Below are positions 18,458-28,713 of a DNA stretch of 64,000 bases, piece by piece (the first letter of the stretch is position 1; every line of letters starts with the position of its first letter). The notes below the pieces were generated by a model. That model ran no database searches. It worked only from the letters and a program-made list of their open reading frames with translations, and had not been told where the DNA came from. The DNA is from Aquimarina sp. U1-2. Lineage in GTDB: Bacteria; Bacteroidota; Bacteroidia; Flavobacteriales; Flavobacteriaceae. The position numbers and the translations under genes were made by a program. The stretch is from NCBI RefSeq assembly GCF_017897595.1, contig NZ_JAGKIK010000006.1:62001-126000 (forward strand). The letters are read 5' to 3'.

Positions 18458-19252
18458 CTAATTAATAGTAAGCTCAACGACATAGCCCTCACTATTGCGC
18501 ACATTAAAAACGGTGTGATCTTCAAAAATGAGATATTGTCCTTTTACTCCTTTTAAAATACCTGAAAACTCTGGCGTTTTATCGAGATTAAGGCTCTTTA
18601 CTGAATTTGGATATTGTAATACCGGAAAATGCAGTGTAGTTTCTTTATTATCTTCAACAAAATAAGGTTTAACCTCTTCGGGAATGTGCGCTTTTAATTT
18701 ATTTTTATAGACTACCAGATCCTCGTCTTTGATCTCATTTTTAAGCATCGTACGCCAATTCGTTTTATCGGCTACATGCGCTTTAAGAGCAACCTCTGTT
18801 ATTCCGGCTAGATATCGATTAGGGACCTCAACTATCTCAATAGCTTCATGGGCACCTTGATCTATCCAGCGTGTGGGTACTTGTGATTTGCGGGTCACAC
18901 CAACTTTTACATTGCTAGAATTTGCAAGATAAACGATATGAGGTTGTAATTGCACTCTTTTTTCAAAAGCCAAATCTCGGTCTTCGACACCAAGATGTGC
19001 GGTACTTAATTCTGGTCGCATAATCCAGTCCCCTACTTCTGGTCGGTTAAAAAAATCATCATAGCAGTATCCCTGCCGATATATTTTTTTGTTTTTACCA
19101 CATGCCAGACATTGATACCCTACAAATCTAATTTGTACCTGTTTATTTAATAATTGATTGACATGTATAAAGTCTGATTCAAACACCAGATAATATTGGA
19201 TAGGATCACCAATCTCGGTTTGCATTTTGGTAAGCACTCCTTGATACTGCAT
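18458..19252 (-). CDS. DUF2797-family protein with a zinc-finger-like motif
   Basis: The 264-residue protein starts MQYQGVLTKM, as family members do; a TTG 66 bases further upstream is rejected as the start. It has a CLACGK...GYCY cluster (Cys48, Cys51, Cys63) that may bind metal. The central segment VYLANSSNVKVGVTRKSQVPTRWIDQGA, described here only by its key residues Gly-Val-Thr-Arg and Arg-Trp-Ile-Asp-Gln-Gly, recalls GIY-YIG nucleases, which is a visual resemblance rather than a tested one. No function is established. It is divergent from the GH3-family gene, with 115 bp between the two ATGs. Confidence 0.85.
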   Translation of the reverse strand: MQYQGVLTKMQTEIGDPIQYYLVFESDFIHVNQLLNKQVQIRFVGYQCLACGKNKKIYRQGYCYDDFFNRPEVGDWIMRPELSTAHLGVEDRDLAFEKRVQLQPHIVYLANSSNVKVGVTRKSQVPTRWIDQGAHEAIEIVEVPNRYLAGITEVALKAHVADKTNWRTMLKNEIKDEDLVVYKNKLKAHIPEEVKPYFVEDNKETTLHFPVLQYPNSVKSLNLDKTPEFSGILKGVKGQYLIFEDHTVFNVRNSEGYVVELTIN

Positions 19253-19367
19253 AAAATTTGGTTCGCTATTATTCTTGCAAAAAGAATGTAATTTTTTTAC
19301 TATTTTAGTTGACAACAACCAAAAATAGTATGTTACGTACTATTTGAGCATAAAGATACATCAAAAA

Positions 19368-20900
19368 ATGCCAATCCCTTTAGTTAATTCTATTGCCAGC
19401 TGGTTTTTAAAAAAACGATTTCATCAAATGGAACTTTTTTTAAAGTATCCTAATGAAGTGCAACACGAATTATTACATATGTTGTTGGAAACAGCAAAAA
19501 ACACCGAATTTGGAAAAAGGTACGGCTTTGATACTATACATAATTACGAAACTTATAAAGAGCGCGTTCCTGTTCGATCTTATGAAGATTATGAAGCCAT
19601 GATCGAAAGAAGCCGCCTGGGAGAACATCAAATTTTTTGGCCAACACCCATCAAATGGTTTGCCAAATCCAGTGGTACAACAAGTGCCAAAAGTAAGTTT
19701 ATTCCGGTAAGTCAAGAATCCCTTGAGGATTGCCATTTTGCTGCGGGCAAAGATCTTTTGTGTATGTATCTTAACAATAACGAAAACTCTCAACTTTTTA
19801 CGGGTAAAAGCCTTAGACTAGGAGGCAGCAAAGAACTGTATAAAGAAAATGGCACTTCTTTTGGAGACCTATCTGCTATCATTATCGATAATATGCCTTT
19901 TTGGGCCGATTTTAGTTCTACACCAAGTAGCGAAGTGTCATTAATGAGTGATTGGGAATTTAAGATGAGGGCTATTGTTAACGAAACGATTCAGGAGAAT
20001 GTAACCAGCCTGGCTGGTGTTCCTTCGTGGATGTTAGTACTGCTAAATAAAGTACTCGAAACGACAGGCAAAGACCATCTTTTTGAGATATGGAATCATC
20101 TGGAAGTATATTTTCACGGGGGTGTCAACTTTGATCCCTATATCGATCAATACGCCAGAATTTTACCTCGAAATAAATTTAAGTATTACGAAATCTACAA
20201 CGCTTCTGAAGGTTTCTTCGCCATACAAGATCATAATGACTCATCTGAGTTGTTGTTAATGTTAGACTACGGAATCTTTTATGAGTTCATCCCGATGCAT
20301 ACCTATAATACCGACCAAGAAAAAGTAATCCCTTTGAGTGAAGTCGAAGTTGGACAAAATTATGCCGTAATTATTACCACAAATGCCGGTTTATGGAGAT
20401 ATAAAATTGGAGACACCATTCGCTTTACCTCCATCCATCCCTATAGAATTAAAGTTTCTGGTAGAACAAAACATCATATCAACGTTTTTGGTGAAGAACT
20501 TATTATAGAAAATACGGAAGAAGCACTAAGAAAAACTGCAAAGATCACCGAAAGTGAAATAGTCGATTATACAGTTGCACCTATTTTTATGGAAGGAAAA
20601 GAAAAAGGCGCTCATGAATGGGTAATTGAATTCAAAAAAACACCAAAAGACTTAAATGCCTTTGCCCTAATTCTTGATCAAAATCTCCAAAATGTGAATA
20701 GTGATTATGAAGCAAAACGCTATAATGATACGACATTAACTATCCTTAAATTAAGAGTGGCTAGAAAAAATTTGTTCTATGACTGGCTTAAAATGAAAGA
20801 TAAACTGGGAGGGCAACACAAAATCCCCCGATTATCAAATACGAGAGTATATCTAGAAGAATTACTTACACTTAATCAAGTTACCTCATTCCCTTCATAA
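19368..20900 (+). CDS. GH3-family acyl-adenylase-like protein
   Basis: The 510-residue protein matches the family named after plant GH3 auxin-conjugating enzymes: the ATP-binding KSSGTTSAKSK loop, the YNASEGFF motif and the RYKIGDTIRF motif with a following SGRTKHHINVFGEE hinge. Family enzymes adenylate a carboxylic acid and may couple it to an amino acid; the bacterial substrate is unknown and auxin is not implied. The ATG at 19368 (MPIPLVNS) is preferred over a TTG eight codons earlier. It is the divergent partner of the DUF2797 gene, an arrangement that may share control DNA. Confidence 0.88.
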   Translation: MPIPLVNSIASWFLKKRFHQMELFLKYPNEVQHELLHMLLETAKNTEFGKRYGFDTIHNYETYKERVPVRSYEDYEAMIERSRLGEHQIFWPTPIKWFAKSSGTTSAKSKFIPVSQESLEDCHFAAGKDLLCMYLNNNENSQLFTGKSLRLGGSKELYKENGTSFGDLSAIIIDNMPFWADFSSTPSSEVSLMSDWEFKMRAIVNETIQENVTSLAGVPSWMLVLLNKVLETTGKDHLFEIWNHLEVYFHGGVNFDPYIDQYARILPRNKFKYYEIYNASEGFFAIQDHNDSSELLLMLDYGIFYEFIPMHTYNTDQEKVIPLSEVEVGQNYAVIITTNAGLWRYKIGDTIRFTSIHPYRIKVSGRTKHHINVFGEELIIENTEEALRKTAKITESEIVDYTVAPIFMEGKEKGAHEWVIEFKKTPKDLNAFALILDQNLQNVNSDYEAKRYNDTTLTILKLRVARKNLFYDWLKMKDKLGGQHKIPRLSNTRVYLEELLTLNQVTSFPS

Positions 20901-20944
20901 CAAATCCCAATATACAAGTAAAATAGCTTAAAATGTGCAAAAAT

Positions 20945-20961
20945 TACGGTTTTACCATAAA
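20945..20961. promoter_or_regulatory. Operator-like palindrome upstream of a small secreted-protein gene
   Basis: TTACGGTTTTACCATAA has the same TTACGGT left half as the motifs at 14876 and 48295; the right arm carries CATAA instead of CGTAA. It sits 155 bp before the ATG at 21117. The flanks (AAA before it, AATA-rich after it) also resemble the 48295 copy. Confidence 0.45.
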
Positions 20962-21116
20962 TAATGTATGTAAGAATTATATTTTTTAACAAAAAACAGC
21001 GTATTTCATCGTTTAAAAAAGGGGTTTAGTCTAAAAGTTTCCAAATCTCTTTTACGCTTATTTTTTTCATATTAAATTTGATAACAGATAGTTAGAAATT
21101 CTTAAAGTCCCAAAAT

Positions 21117-21443
21117 ATGAAAATTGTTACTACACTATTTATAACTTTATTTTTTGTCACTGTAACTCGTGCGCAAGACACTCAAGTTAATTCAGAAAAC
21201 ACACATCTCATTGCTGAAACAGAAGTAGTATCTCATCAGGATTCTGCATTGCATGTCTTACATTCGGTACTTTTGAAAGAAGATACTACATGCTATAGTG
21301 AAATTTCGAAAGTTACCTTTTACGAAGCACTTTTACGTCAAAATAATTTGGATATTGACCTGAAAGAGAGTGCAAATCTTGCTTTGAAAAATACAGAAGA
21401 TATGATTCGAATTAACAAAGACCGAGTGTCATATTCTGATTAA
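21117..21443 (+). CDS. Small exported protein of unknown function
   Basis: The 108-residue product has a signal peptide (about 1-19, ending TRAQ) and a short acidic helical remainder. No family is recognised. It stands alone with a long upstream region containing the operator-like palindrome at 20945, and converges on clpX with about 200 bp of unremarkable DNA between. Confidence 0.6.
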   Translation: MKIVTTLFITLFFVTVTRAQDTQVNSENTHLIAETEVVSHQDSALHVLHSVLLKEDTTCYSEISKVTFYEALLRQNNLDIDLKESANLALKNTEDMIRINKDRVSYSD

Positions 21444-21644
21444 TAGTGCAAATCATTCTTTTTGGATGTATAAAAACACATTCAAGTATCGCCATTTTAA
21501 TGTCTAGCTTACAAGACAATCTATAGCGCCAAATTTTTTAATTACGAAGCAAGTCGCAAAGAGTATCATCATATTTTATGATTGTGTTCCAAGAGTAGAT
21601 CTCAAATCGCCATAACAAAATTAAAGTAATTTCGACTGTATCGA

Positions 21645-22877
21645 TTAAGAAACTGCTTTTAACTTTTTAATCGTAGACTTATTCAATTTCTTCTCTGCAT
21701 AATCTTTAGTTACTCTAAATTCGGCTTCATCGCTTTCTGGCAACTCGTACATAGCATCTGTAAGTATGGCTTCACAAAGTGATCTAAGTCCGCGAGCACC
21801 TAATTTATATTCCATAGCTTTTTCAACGATATACTCTAGCGCACCTTCTGTAATAGAAAATGCGATATTGTCCATTTCGAACAGCTTTTTATATTGCTTA
21901 ATTATAGCGTTTTTAGGCGCAGTAAGAATGGATCTTAATGTTTCTGCATCCAAGGGATTCATATAAGACAATACAGGTAACCTTCCTATAATTTCCGGAA
22001 TTAAACCAAAGTCTTTTAGATCTTTCGGAATGATATATTGAAGTAAGTTGTTTTTTTCTATAGCATCTTCAGTTTTAGAAGCACTGTACCCTACGGCTTG
22101 CATATTTAAGCGCTTTTGGATCATTTTTTCAATCCCATCAAAAGCACCTCCGGCTATAAACAATATATTTTCGGTATTGACTTCGATAAATTTTTGATCA
22201 GGATGTTTACGCCCCCCTTTTGGCGGCACATTCACTATGGTACCTTCTAATAATTTTAATAACGCTTGTTGTACTCCTTCTCCAGAAACATCTCTTGTGA
22301 TGCTAGGATTATCACTTTTGCGGGCGATTTTATCTATTTCATCGATAAAAACAATACCGCGTTGTGCTTTTTCCAGATTATAGTCTGCCGCCTGGAGTAA
22401 CCGTGTCAAAATACTTTCTACATCCTCTCCCACATATCCTGCTTCAGTAAGCACAGTTGCATCAACAATAGCCAAAGGCACATTAAGCATTTTTGCAATG
22501 GTTTTTGCTATTAAGGTTTTTCCGGTTCCCGTTTGCCCAACCATGATGATATTACTTTTTTGAATTTCTATATCATCTTCAGACTGGGGTTGTAATAATC
22601 TTTTATAATGATTGTATACGGCTACAGACATGATCTTTTTGGTAAACTCTTGCCCTATCACATATTCATCCAAAAATTTCTTAATTGCTTTTGGTTTTCG
22701 CAACATCAACTCACTGCTTAACTCGCCTGCTTCTTCATCTTTCGCCTCCTCTACTACGATTCCGTGTGCCTGGACGATACATCGATCACAAATATGCGCA
22801 TCTAGTCCTGCAATAAGCAAGTTGGTTTCCGGCTTTTTTCTCCCACAAAAAGAGCATTCTAAATCTTCTTTGGCCAT
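21645..22877 (-). CDS. clpX: ATP-dependent Clp protease unfoldase ClpX
   Basis: ClpX is the AAA+ hexamer that recognises, unfolds and feeds substrates to ClpP. The 410-residue protein has the N-terminal C4 zinc-binding domain (Cys8, Cys11, Cys30, Cys33), Walker A GQTGTGKT (114-121), Walker B with FIDEIDKI, the GGRKHP pore-loop region and the C-terminal sensor-2 helix with GARGLRS. Length is normal. It lies 175 bp downstream of clpP on the same strand and in the usual tig-clpP-clpX order. Confidence 0.98.
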   Translation of the reverse strand: MAKEDLECSFCGRKKPETNLLIAGLDAHICDRCIVQAHGIVVEEAKDEEAGELSSELMLRKPKAIKKFLDEYVIGQEFTKKIMSVAVYNHYKRLLQPQSEDDIEIQKSNIIMVGQTGTGKTLIAKTIAKMLNVPLAIVDATVLTEAGYVGEDVESILTRLLQAADYNLEKAQRGIVFIDEIDKIARKSDNPSITRDVSGEGVQQALLKLLEGTIVNVPPKGGRKHPDQKFIEVNTENILFIAGGAFDGIEKMIQKRLNMQAVGYSASKTEDAIEKNNLLQYIIPKDLKDFGLIPEIIGRLPVLSYMNPLDAETLRSILTAPKNAIIKQYKKLFEMDNIAFSITEGALEYIVEKAMEYKLGARGLRSLCEAILTDAMYELPESDEAEFRVTKDYAEKKLNKSTIKKLKAVS

Positions 22878-23052
22878 GATTGTTATTTAGTTTCAGTTTA
22901 TTCTAATAGGGTTTATTTCAACATATCACCTTTAGAACGTGCATAGTTGATAAAACGAAATTCTTTGTATTTAATTATGTACTGGTAAAACATAATTCTT
23001 GTATATAACAAGTCAGAAACAAGAACTCCTCCTTACAAAAGTGTAACTATTA

Positions 23053-23727
23053 TTATTCTCTTTTAAGAATTTCGTCTATCATTCCGTATTCTAGCGCCTT
23101 ATCTGCTTTCATCCAATAGTCTCTATCACTATCTTCATAAACTTTCTCATAAGTCTGCCCAGAATGTTTTGCAATAATTTTATATAATTCTTCTTTTAAA
23201 ATTAAAATCTCACGAGCTGTAATTTCAATATCACTTGCCTGTCCCTGAGCCCCTCCCAAAGGTTGATGAATCATAACACGGCTATGTGGTAGTCCAGATC
23301 GTTTTCCTTTTTGACCCGCACATAATAAAACTGCTCCCATAGATGCTGCCATCCCAGTACAAATTGTGGCCACGTCTGGTTTTATAAACTGCATGGTGTC
23401 ATAAATACCAAGACCTGCATATACACTTCCCCCAGGCGAATTGATGTAAATCTGGATATCTTTAGAAGAATCTACACTTTCTAAAAATAGTAATTGTGCC
23501 TGAACGATATTTGCTACCTGATCATTAATACCTGTTCCCAGAAATATAATTCGATCCATCATTAATCTGGAAAAAACATCAAAAATCGCGATATTCATTT
23601 GCCGTTCTTCAATGATATTGGGTGTCATCCCCATAGGGTGCATACTACTTATAATTTGATCATAGTAATTACTATTGATACCATGATGTTTTGTAGCATA
23701 TTTTTCAAATTCTTTACCGTAATCCAT
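23053..23727 (-). CDS. clpP: ATP-dependent Clp protease proteolytic subunit ClpP
   Basis: The tetradecameric serine protease partner of ClpX. Its 224 residues include the catalytic Ser129 in GMAASMGA, His154 in VMIHQP and an Asp at about 199 in the VYEDSDRD segment. The N-terminal 30 residues are longer than the E. coli mature form and may include a propeptide. It lies between tig and clpX; a strong hairpin separates it from tig, so it may depend on read-through or a promoter I could not see. Confidence 0.98.
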   Translation of the reverse strand: MDYGKEFEKYATKHHGINSNYYDQIISSMHPMGMTPNIIEERQMNIAIFDVFSRLMMDRIIFLGTGINDQVANIVQAQLLFLESVDSSKDIQIYINSPGGSVYAGLGIYDTMQFIKPDVATICTGMAASMGAVLLCAGQKGKRSGLPHSRVMIHQPLGGAQGQASDIEITAREILILKEELYKIIAKHSGQTYEKVYEDSDRDYWMKADKALEYGMIDEILKRE

Positions 23728-23754
23728 ATTTCTTTTTCTGAAAAAATTATTTAT

Positions 23755-23789
23755 AAAAAATGGCGTTAAACCCAGCTAAGTTTAACGCC
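23755..23789 (-). terminator. Terminator or attenuator between tig and clpP
   Basis: On the minus strand GGCGTTAAAC, an eight-base loop, GTTTAACGCC, then A and a run of T. It sits 28 bp before the clpP ATG, so it would end or reduce the tig transcript before clpP. Confidence 0.85.
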
Positions 23790-23830
23790 TTAAATATAAG
23801 TATAAATTCGTTAGTAAATGGTCGCAATTA

Positions 23831-25153
23831 CTATTTGTAAACTTCTTTTATAAATTCGTCAAAGCTCACCTCTTTTGTCTTCAATTTTGCGTTTTCTTTA
23901 TAATAATTTAGCAATTTTTGACTCATTAATTGCTCAGACATCCTTTTTACCTCTTCCTGGTTAGAAAGTATTCTTGCCGCAATATCGTCAAGCTCTTTGT
24001 CTTCAGGAGAATTTTGTCCAAATTGCGCCATTTGCCCTTTGATTAATTCTTTTGCAAATGCCTTAAGTTCTTCAAAAGTAACTTGTAGATCATTATCACT
24101 AATAATCTTTCCTTCGATTAATTGATAGCGTAATCCTTTTTCACTTTTTTCAAACTCATCCTTTGCTTCATCTTCAGACAAATTTTGCTCTCCCGTAGCT
24201 TGAATCCATTTTTGTAAAAATTCTACAGGTAGATCAAACTTAGTATGTTCTAAAACATTTTCTGTGATGGAATTTAATAATTGTTGATCAGATTGCTGCT
24301 CAAACTGCTTTTCAGCATCTTGCTTTATCTTATCTCTAAGCTCAGTTACTGTCTTAATAGTACCTGGTCTATATAACTTATCAAATAACTCCTGATCCAG
24401 ATCAGCTAATTCTTGCGAATTGATTTCAGAAACTGTAAAGGTAACTTCTATGTCGAGATCCTTAGCTGTATCGGCTTCTATTTTCAGGGCGCTTACCAGA
24501 TCATGATCATCGGTAAACAAATTTTTCGTTTTTAACGTTATGCTATCTCCTACTTTGGCGCCGATAAACTTATCTAAATTTTTCTTTCCCTTAATTTTTT
24601 CAAGTGCTATTGTCGCCGTATTATTAATTTCTTTTTCTTCATTAACGAAAGTACCGGCAATCAAATCATCTTTTTCTGCAGTCTCCTTAGATACTAGTTT
24701 TCCATATTGTTTCTGAATGGTTTTGATTTGATTATCGACCATCTCATCATCGGCCACGATTTTATAGTGTGTTATAGCCTTTTTTCCGTTGAGCTTTATG
24801 TCAAATTTCGGAGCCAGTCCCAATTCGAATTCAAATGAATAATCATCGGCATCCCAATTAAAATTTTCTTGCTCTTTTGGCAATGGATTTCCTAAAACAT
24901 CAAGTTTTTCTTCAGTAAGATATTTGTGTAATGCATCTTGTAAAAGCTTATTAACTTCATCTACGAGCACAGCTTTGCCATACTGTTTTTTAACGAGTCC
25001 CATAGGCACATGCCCTTTTCTGAAACCGGGTACGTTTGCGTTTTTACGATAATCTTTTAGAATTTTATCTACCTTTTCACTATAATCTTCTTTGGTGATA
25101 TCAACCGTAACTACCGCATTTAAATCGTCTACTTGCTCTTTTGAAATATTCAT
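23831..25153 (-). CDS. tig: Trigger factor, ribosome-associated chaperone
   Basis: The 440-residue protein has the ribosome-binding N-terminal domain with the signature NVPGFRKGHVPMGLVKKQYG (given here by its GFRKG core, residues about 41-45) and a long C-terminal chaperone region rich in charged helices. The middle domain is a poor match to a peptidyl-prolyl isomerase, as is common in Bacteroidota. The ATG at 25153 is chosen over a TTG two codons upstream. It has a consensus promoter 34 bp upstream and leads the tig-clpP-clpX region. Confidence 0.96.
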   Translation of the reverse strand: MNISKEQVDDLNAVVTVDITKEDYSEKVDKILKDYRKNANVPGFRKGHVPMGLVKKQYGKAVLVDEVNKLLQDALHKYLTEEKLDVLGNPLPKEQENFNWDADDYSFEFELGLAPKFDIKLNGKKAITHYKIVADDEMVDNQIKTIQKQYGKLVSKETAEKDDLIAGTFVNEEKEINNTATIALEKIKGKKNLDKFIGAKVGDSITLKTKNLFTDDHDLVSALKIEADTAKDLDIEVTFTVSEINSQELADLDQELFDKLYRPGTIKTVTELRDKIKQDAEKQFEQQSDQQLLNSITENVLEHTKFDLPVEFLQKWIQATGEQNLSEDEAKDEFEKSEKGLRYQLIEGKIISDNDLQVTFEELKAFAKELIKGQMAQFGQNSPEDKELDDIAARILSNQEEVKRMSEQLMSQKLLNYYKENAKLKTKEVSFDEFIKEVYK

Positions 25154-25186
25154 GATCAACTACTTTTACTACTAAATTTTGGGTTG

Positions 25187-25217
25187 CAAAAGTACTACTT
25201 TTTTATGTTTGAACAAA
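25187..25217 (-). promoter_or_regulatory. Bacteroidota promoter of tig
   Basis: Minus strand TTTG (25217-25214), 19 bases, TACTTTTG (25194-25187), then CAACCC. It agrees exactly with the -33/-7 consensus. Confidence 0.8.
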
Positions 25218-25239
25218 TTTTTAACTCCTTGAAAAACAG

Positions 25240-25587
25240 TTAGCTTTTATCTTTTAGTAAAACAGAATGTAATATGGATTGAAATACAGAGAGTAATACA
25301 CTAAATATCAAAGCCCAAAACCATCCTTGTACCGAAAATCCTGACACAAAATAATCAGCCATTAAAATTATAGCTGCATTAATAATGAGTAAGAATAACC
25401 CCAGGGTGATTATCGTTACGGGTAGTGTTAAGATAACTAAAACAGGTTTAACGACGGCGTTCAAAACTGCGATAATAATGGCTACAACCAAAGCACTTAC
25501 ATAATTACTAACAAATGCACCGGGTAGTATTTCTGCCAGTATAATTACTGCGATAGCGTTAAGGACTAATTTCAAAATAAATTTCAT
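25240..25587 (-). CDS. Small four-helix membrane protein, phage-holin superfamily IV type (PF04020)
   Basis: The 115-residue protein is almost entirely hydrophobic, with four predicted membrane helices separated by short loops and the AVVKPVLVILTLPVTIITLG motif typical of the family. The family name is historical; these are widespread chromosomal membrane proteins of unknown role. There are no lysis or phage genes nearby. It lies just upstream of the tig promoter on the same strand. Confidence 0.82.
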   Translation of the reverse strand: MKFILKLVLNAIAVIILAEILPGAFVSNYVSALVVAIIIAVLNAVVKPVLVILTLPVTIITLGLFLLIINAAIILMADYFVSGFSVQGWFWALIFSVLLSVFQSILHSVLLKDKS

Positions 25588-25747
25588 ACGTTTAAATCTT
25601 TTTAATTGTTTGAAAATGAAATAATTAAAAAATTGAGAACGTATGTAACCGCTACGCTCTCACATTAAAAATTTTAAATATCCCCTTTGGTGAAGCAATT
25701 TATAAAATTTATTACTGTTCGTTTCATCTGTTTATATTTTTCGAAAG

Positions 25748-25781
25748 ATAAAAAACCTGCTAATCAGCGAATAGCAGGTTT
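25748..25781 (-). terminator. Terminator of the FadL-SGNH unit
   Basis: AAACCTGCTA pairs with TAGCAGGTTT around a nine-base loop, with a T run on the minus strand, just past the SGNH lipoprotein gene. Confidence 0.85.
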
Positions 25782-25808
25782 CTCAATTCATACTATGTAC
25801 TTATTTTT

Positions 25809-27338
25809 TTAATTTACTTCGTTACTAATGGTTACCGTACCATAATCTGCAACATTAACTTTTGGTACATTTACGCCGTATTTTACGCTAATTACATCAA
25901 GAATACCGTTGGTTACTAGCGCATGGCCTCTTGGCGTTGGATGTACTCCATCTAAAGAGAACCCTCCTCCTGCAACGAATTGAGAAGTAATCACTCCACC
26001 GTCAAAAGCAATACCTCCATTAGCAGCTTGCGATAAATCGGCAGCAACATCGTAAAAAGCAAGATTATTTGCTTCTGCAAGGGCTTTGATGGTGGCATTG
26101 AATGACAATCGTGCATTTTCTACAGCAGCTTGCTCTTGAGGAGTTAATACATATTGATCATCAAGCGGTACACCCACCCCAAGTACCGAAGTAGGATCAG
26201 AAGGGTCTACCAGGGTACCTATCAAGGCACTTGACGTTAATACTAATAAATCATCAGGCGTAGCCTGTCTAAAATTGGCCAAATTAGGATTAAGACCCGT
26301 TAAATCTGTAAGATCTTCATCTAAAATTACTACGGCATTTTGACCAGGTACAAAATTGATAGTACGCTTTGATGCTTCTTCTGCAGATATCGCTCCAAAA
26401 GCAACAGCTTGCTGTAGACCACCATTGTAAGCGGCGTATGCCATATTGGTTGCTCGTGCAGTCACCTCATCCAAAGGAATGGGATTATAAGGTACCGTAG
26501 TAAAAAACGGAAGCGAAGTCACATCTGGAAGATTTAGTAAAACTCCTTCAGTTCCTCCTTCAACAAGTTTAGTTACCAACTCAGTATAAGCTCCGGCAAA
26601 AACTAGGTTATTCGTAATATCATTTCCAGAATAGGTAGCAGGCACAACATTACCCGTTTCGTTATGATCGACACCTACACCCCCAGATGTGGCATATCCT
26701 AAAATATCATTATTACCTATCCAAAGACTAAAAAATGTAGGGTTTTGAGCGACAGCATCATCAATCACTGCGGCATTTGGTGAAGATGCCAATCGTACAA
26801 AATACGGATTGGCGACAGGTGGATCAGTTGCTAACCCGGCAGGATTACCATAACCCGCTGCTTCTGTTACCAAATGATATACTCTTGCTCCAGGAATACC
26901 CATATTATTGAATGAACCACCCAAATTAGCACCAAACGGTGTAGTAGCTGGCGCACCCGTGTATACCGATGGACCCGAAGGGGTACCATCTGCATTAAAA
27001 GCTAATACCAACCTACGCGGAAATCGTTGCTCAACAGCGGGGGTGCCATCAAAACCTCCTGCATTATCTGCCATTAGTGGTTGTGTAAACTCCCCGCCTC
27101 CGGCAAAAGCAAACCTGGTTGAAAGTATATTAGGATATGAATTTTCTTGCCCGGTTATGTATAGTGCTCCATCTGCAAATCCTGCTGTAAGAGAGTTCCC
27201 TAAGGCCACATAATTACTAAAATCAGCTTGACCACTGGTATACGTTCCTGCATCTTCAATCGGATTATCAAATTCTGGTTCACAAGCTAGTACTCCTAAT
27301 GCCAGAACTGCTATATATTTTATATTCTTTATCATCAT
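25809..27338 (-). CDS. SGNH/GDSL-family lipoprotein hydrolase
   Basis: The 509-residue protein has a lipoprotein signal (LGVLAC, Cys19) and the SGNH blocks: GNSLTAG with the probable nucleophile Ser49, a GNND block, and DGVHPTPRG with Asp463 and His466. It likely acts as an esterase or lipase at the outer membrane. It is four bases downstream of a FadL-type porin gene, a pairing common in flavobacteria that suggests hydrolysis and uptake of fatty or other hydrophobic compounds. Compared with ordinary esterases it has a long insertion in the middle. Confidence 0.92.
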   Translation of the reverse strand: MMIKNIKYIAVLALGVLACEPEFDNPIEDAGTYTSGQADFSNYVALGNSLTAGFADGALYITGQENSYPNILSTRFAFAGGGEFTQPLMADNAGGFDGTPAVEQRFPRRLVLAFNADGTPSGPSVYTGAPATTPFGANLGGSFNNMGIPGARVYHLVTEAAGYGNPAGLATDPPVANPYFVRLASSPNAAVIDDAVAQNPTFFSLWIGNNDILGYATSGGVGVDHNETGNVVPATYSGNDITNNLVFAGAYTELVTKLVEGGTEGVLLNLPDVTSLPFFTTVPYNPIPLDEVTARATNMAYAAYNGGLQQAVAFGAISAEEASKRTINFVPGQNAVVILDEDLTDLTGLNPNLANFRQATPDDLLVLTSSALIGTLVDPSDPTSVLGVGVPLDDQYVLTPQEQAAVENARLSFNATIKALAEANNLAFYDVAADLSQAANGGIAFDGGVITSQFVAGGGFSLDGVHPTPRGHALVTNGILDVISVKYGVNVPKVNVADYGTVTISNEVN

Positions 27339-27341
27339 TAA

Positions 27342-28592
27342 TTACATTTTATAAGTTAAACCAAGTCCAGGCGCGAATACGCTTGATTTATACGTACCAC
27401 CAAAAGACTCCTGAGCCCCGGTAGAACCAGAACCGAAATCATAGGATGCATCAATTTCTTCAAATCTCAAATAGAAGAAGGAAGCATCGATTGCTAGCTT
27501 AGAAGTAACGGCAAAGCTAACTCCGCCAGTAAATCCGTCTGAATCATTCCGCGGTGTTTCGGGAGCAAAAAATCCTGGTTGTACAGGAGTTTCATCATGA
27601 TAATATCCTGCTCTAAGTGCAATTTTTTCAGTAGCCTGATATTGCAATCCAAATCTGTAAGCCGAAGAATTTTTATAGTTACGCGGATTTACAGAAGAAG
27701 GTGCTCCGTTTTCAAAGGTAATATCCAGGGATTCGTAAACGTCCCAGAATTGTCTATTGTAATCAAAAGCAAATAACCATTTTTTGTAGGTATACGAAAT
27801 TCCTACAGAAAGTTCTGCCGGTAACGGCAACTCTGCGTTAAAACCAGTGGTTTCGTTTGGTGGAGCCCCAGGTGAGTTAGGAAAATTGGCGAATGTGGCC
27901 GTACCATCTTCAGATTCGAGAATAATTTCACTTCGATAGTTAAACCCTAAATGTAAATCCTCTGTTAGATTTACCATAGCTCCAACACTCCAACCCCAAT
28001 TGGTTACTCCAGAATCGTCTACGGTAATATTCGATCTATTTCCTTCTAGGTCTGTGGTTGTTCTGGTAGCATTACGATTAAAGTTTACAGAACCTGTAAC
28101 AAAAATCGGCCCACCACCAATACTAAAATGATCAGAAAGCTTGAAAGACAAGACAGGTTGTATGTAAATAGAAGCCAGATCGATATTATTTACCAATTGT
28201 GAGCCTGCCCAATCTGTAGGCCAGCTTACTTCGCTACCATAGGGAGTATACACGCCTAGTCCTACCGACATCCAATCGGTAACTTGATAAGAAGCATAAA
28301 TATTAAGAGGTGTCCCTACAGAATTGTCGGTTTCTGAAGAGATCCCTAATTCTTCATTTTGAAAAATTACATCGGTAAAAATACCGCTTACTCCAACGCT
28401 TACGTTCAGTTTATTTTCTAAATAGACAAGACCTGCCGGATTGAAAAAGACAAGCTCAGCACTATTCACTACCGCTACACCAGTATGCCCCATTGCTATT
28501 GCCCTTTGCCCTTGCACACTAACTCTATATCCACCTGCATATGTGACCATGGTCACCGCAATGAATAACACTACTAATAAAAGTTTTCTCAT
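27342..28592 (-). CDS. OmpP1/FadL/TodX-family outer-membrane transporter
   Basis: The 416-residue protein has a signal peptide (about 1-19), the N-terminal plug-type segment with AMGHTGVAVVNSAELVFFNPAGL (family core: NPAGL near 53-57) and a beta-barrel ending in a hydrophobic GLTYKM tail. FadL proteins move long-chain fatty acids or aromatic hydrocarbons across the outer membrane. It is first in a two-gene unit with the SGNH lipoprotein and has a consensus promoter about 50 bp upstream. Confidence 0.92.
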   Translation of the reverse strand: MRKLLLVVLFIAVTMVTYAGGYRVSVQGQRAIAMGHTGVAVVNSAELVFFNPAGLVYLENKLNVSVGVSGIFTDVIFQNEELGISSETDNSVGTPLNIYASYQVTDWMSVGLGVYTPYGSEVSWPTDWAGSQLVNNIDLASIYIQPVLSFKLSDHFSIGGGPIFVTGSVNFNRNATRTTTDLEGNRSNITVDDSGVTNWGWSVGAMVNLTEDLHLGFNYRSEIILESEDGTATFANFPNSPGAPPNETTGFNAELPLPAELSVGISYTYKKWLFAFDYNRQFWDVYESLDITFENGAPSSVNPRNYKNSSAYRFGLQYQATEKIALRAGYYHDETPVQPGFFAPETPRNDSDGFTGGVSFAVTSKLAIDASFFYLRFEEIDASYDFGSGSTGAQESFGGTYKSSVFAPGLGLTYKM

Positions 28593-28640
28593 AATTAATT
28601 AGGATTGTTTGATTTTAAGGATTTTTAAAAAATAACATTT

Positions 28641-28670
28641 CAAATTTAGTAGAAAATACCAATTATACAA
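28641..28670 (-). promoter_or_regulatory. Bacteroidota promoter of the FadL-SGNH unit
   Basis: Minus strand TTG (28670-28668), 19 bases, TAAATTTG (28648-28641), which fits the -33/-7 consensus, 49 bp before the FadL-type ATG. Confidence 0.75.
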
Positions 28671-28713
28671 CGAAATGAATAAAATATTATGCATACATAG
28701 CATTTTTTATTCA

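Noticed and set aside
19368..20900. Auxin biosynthesis or response from the GH3 name
   Set aside because: Bacterial GH3-family proteins are assigned only by the adenylase fold; nothing here supports auxin as the substrate.
25240..25587. Holin name suggesting a prophage
   Set aside because: The superfamily IV name is historical; no phage, lysis or integrase gene lies nearby and the neighbours are core genes.
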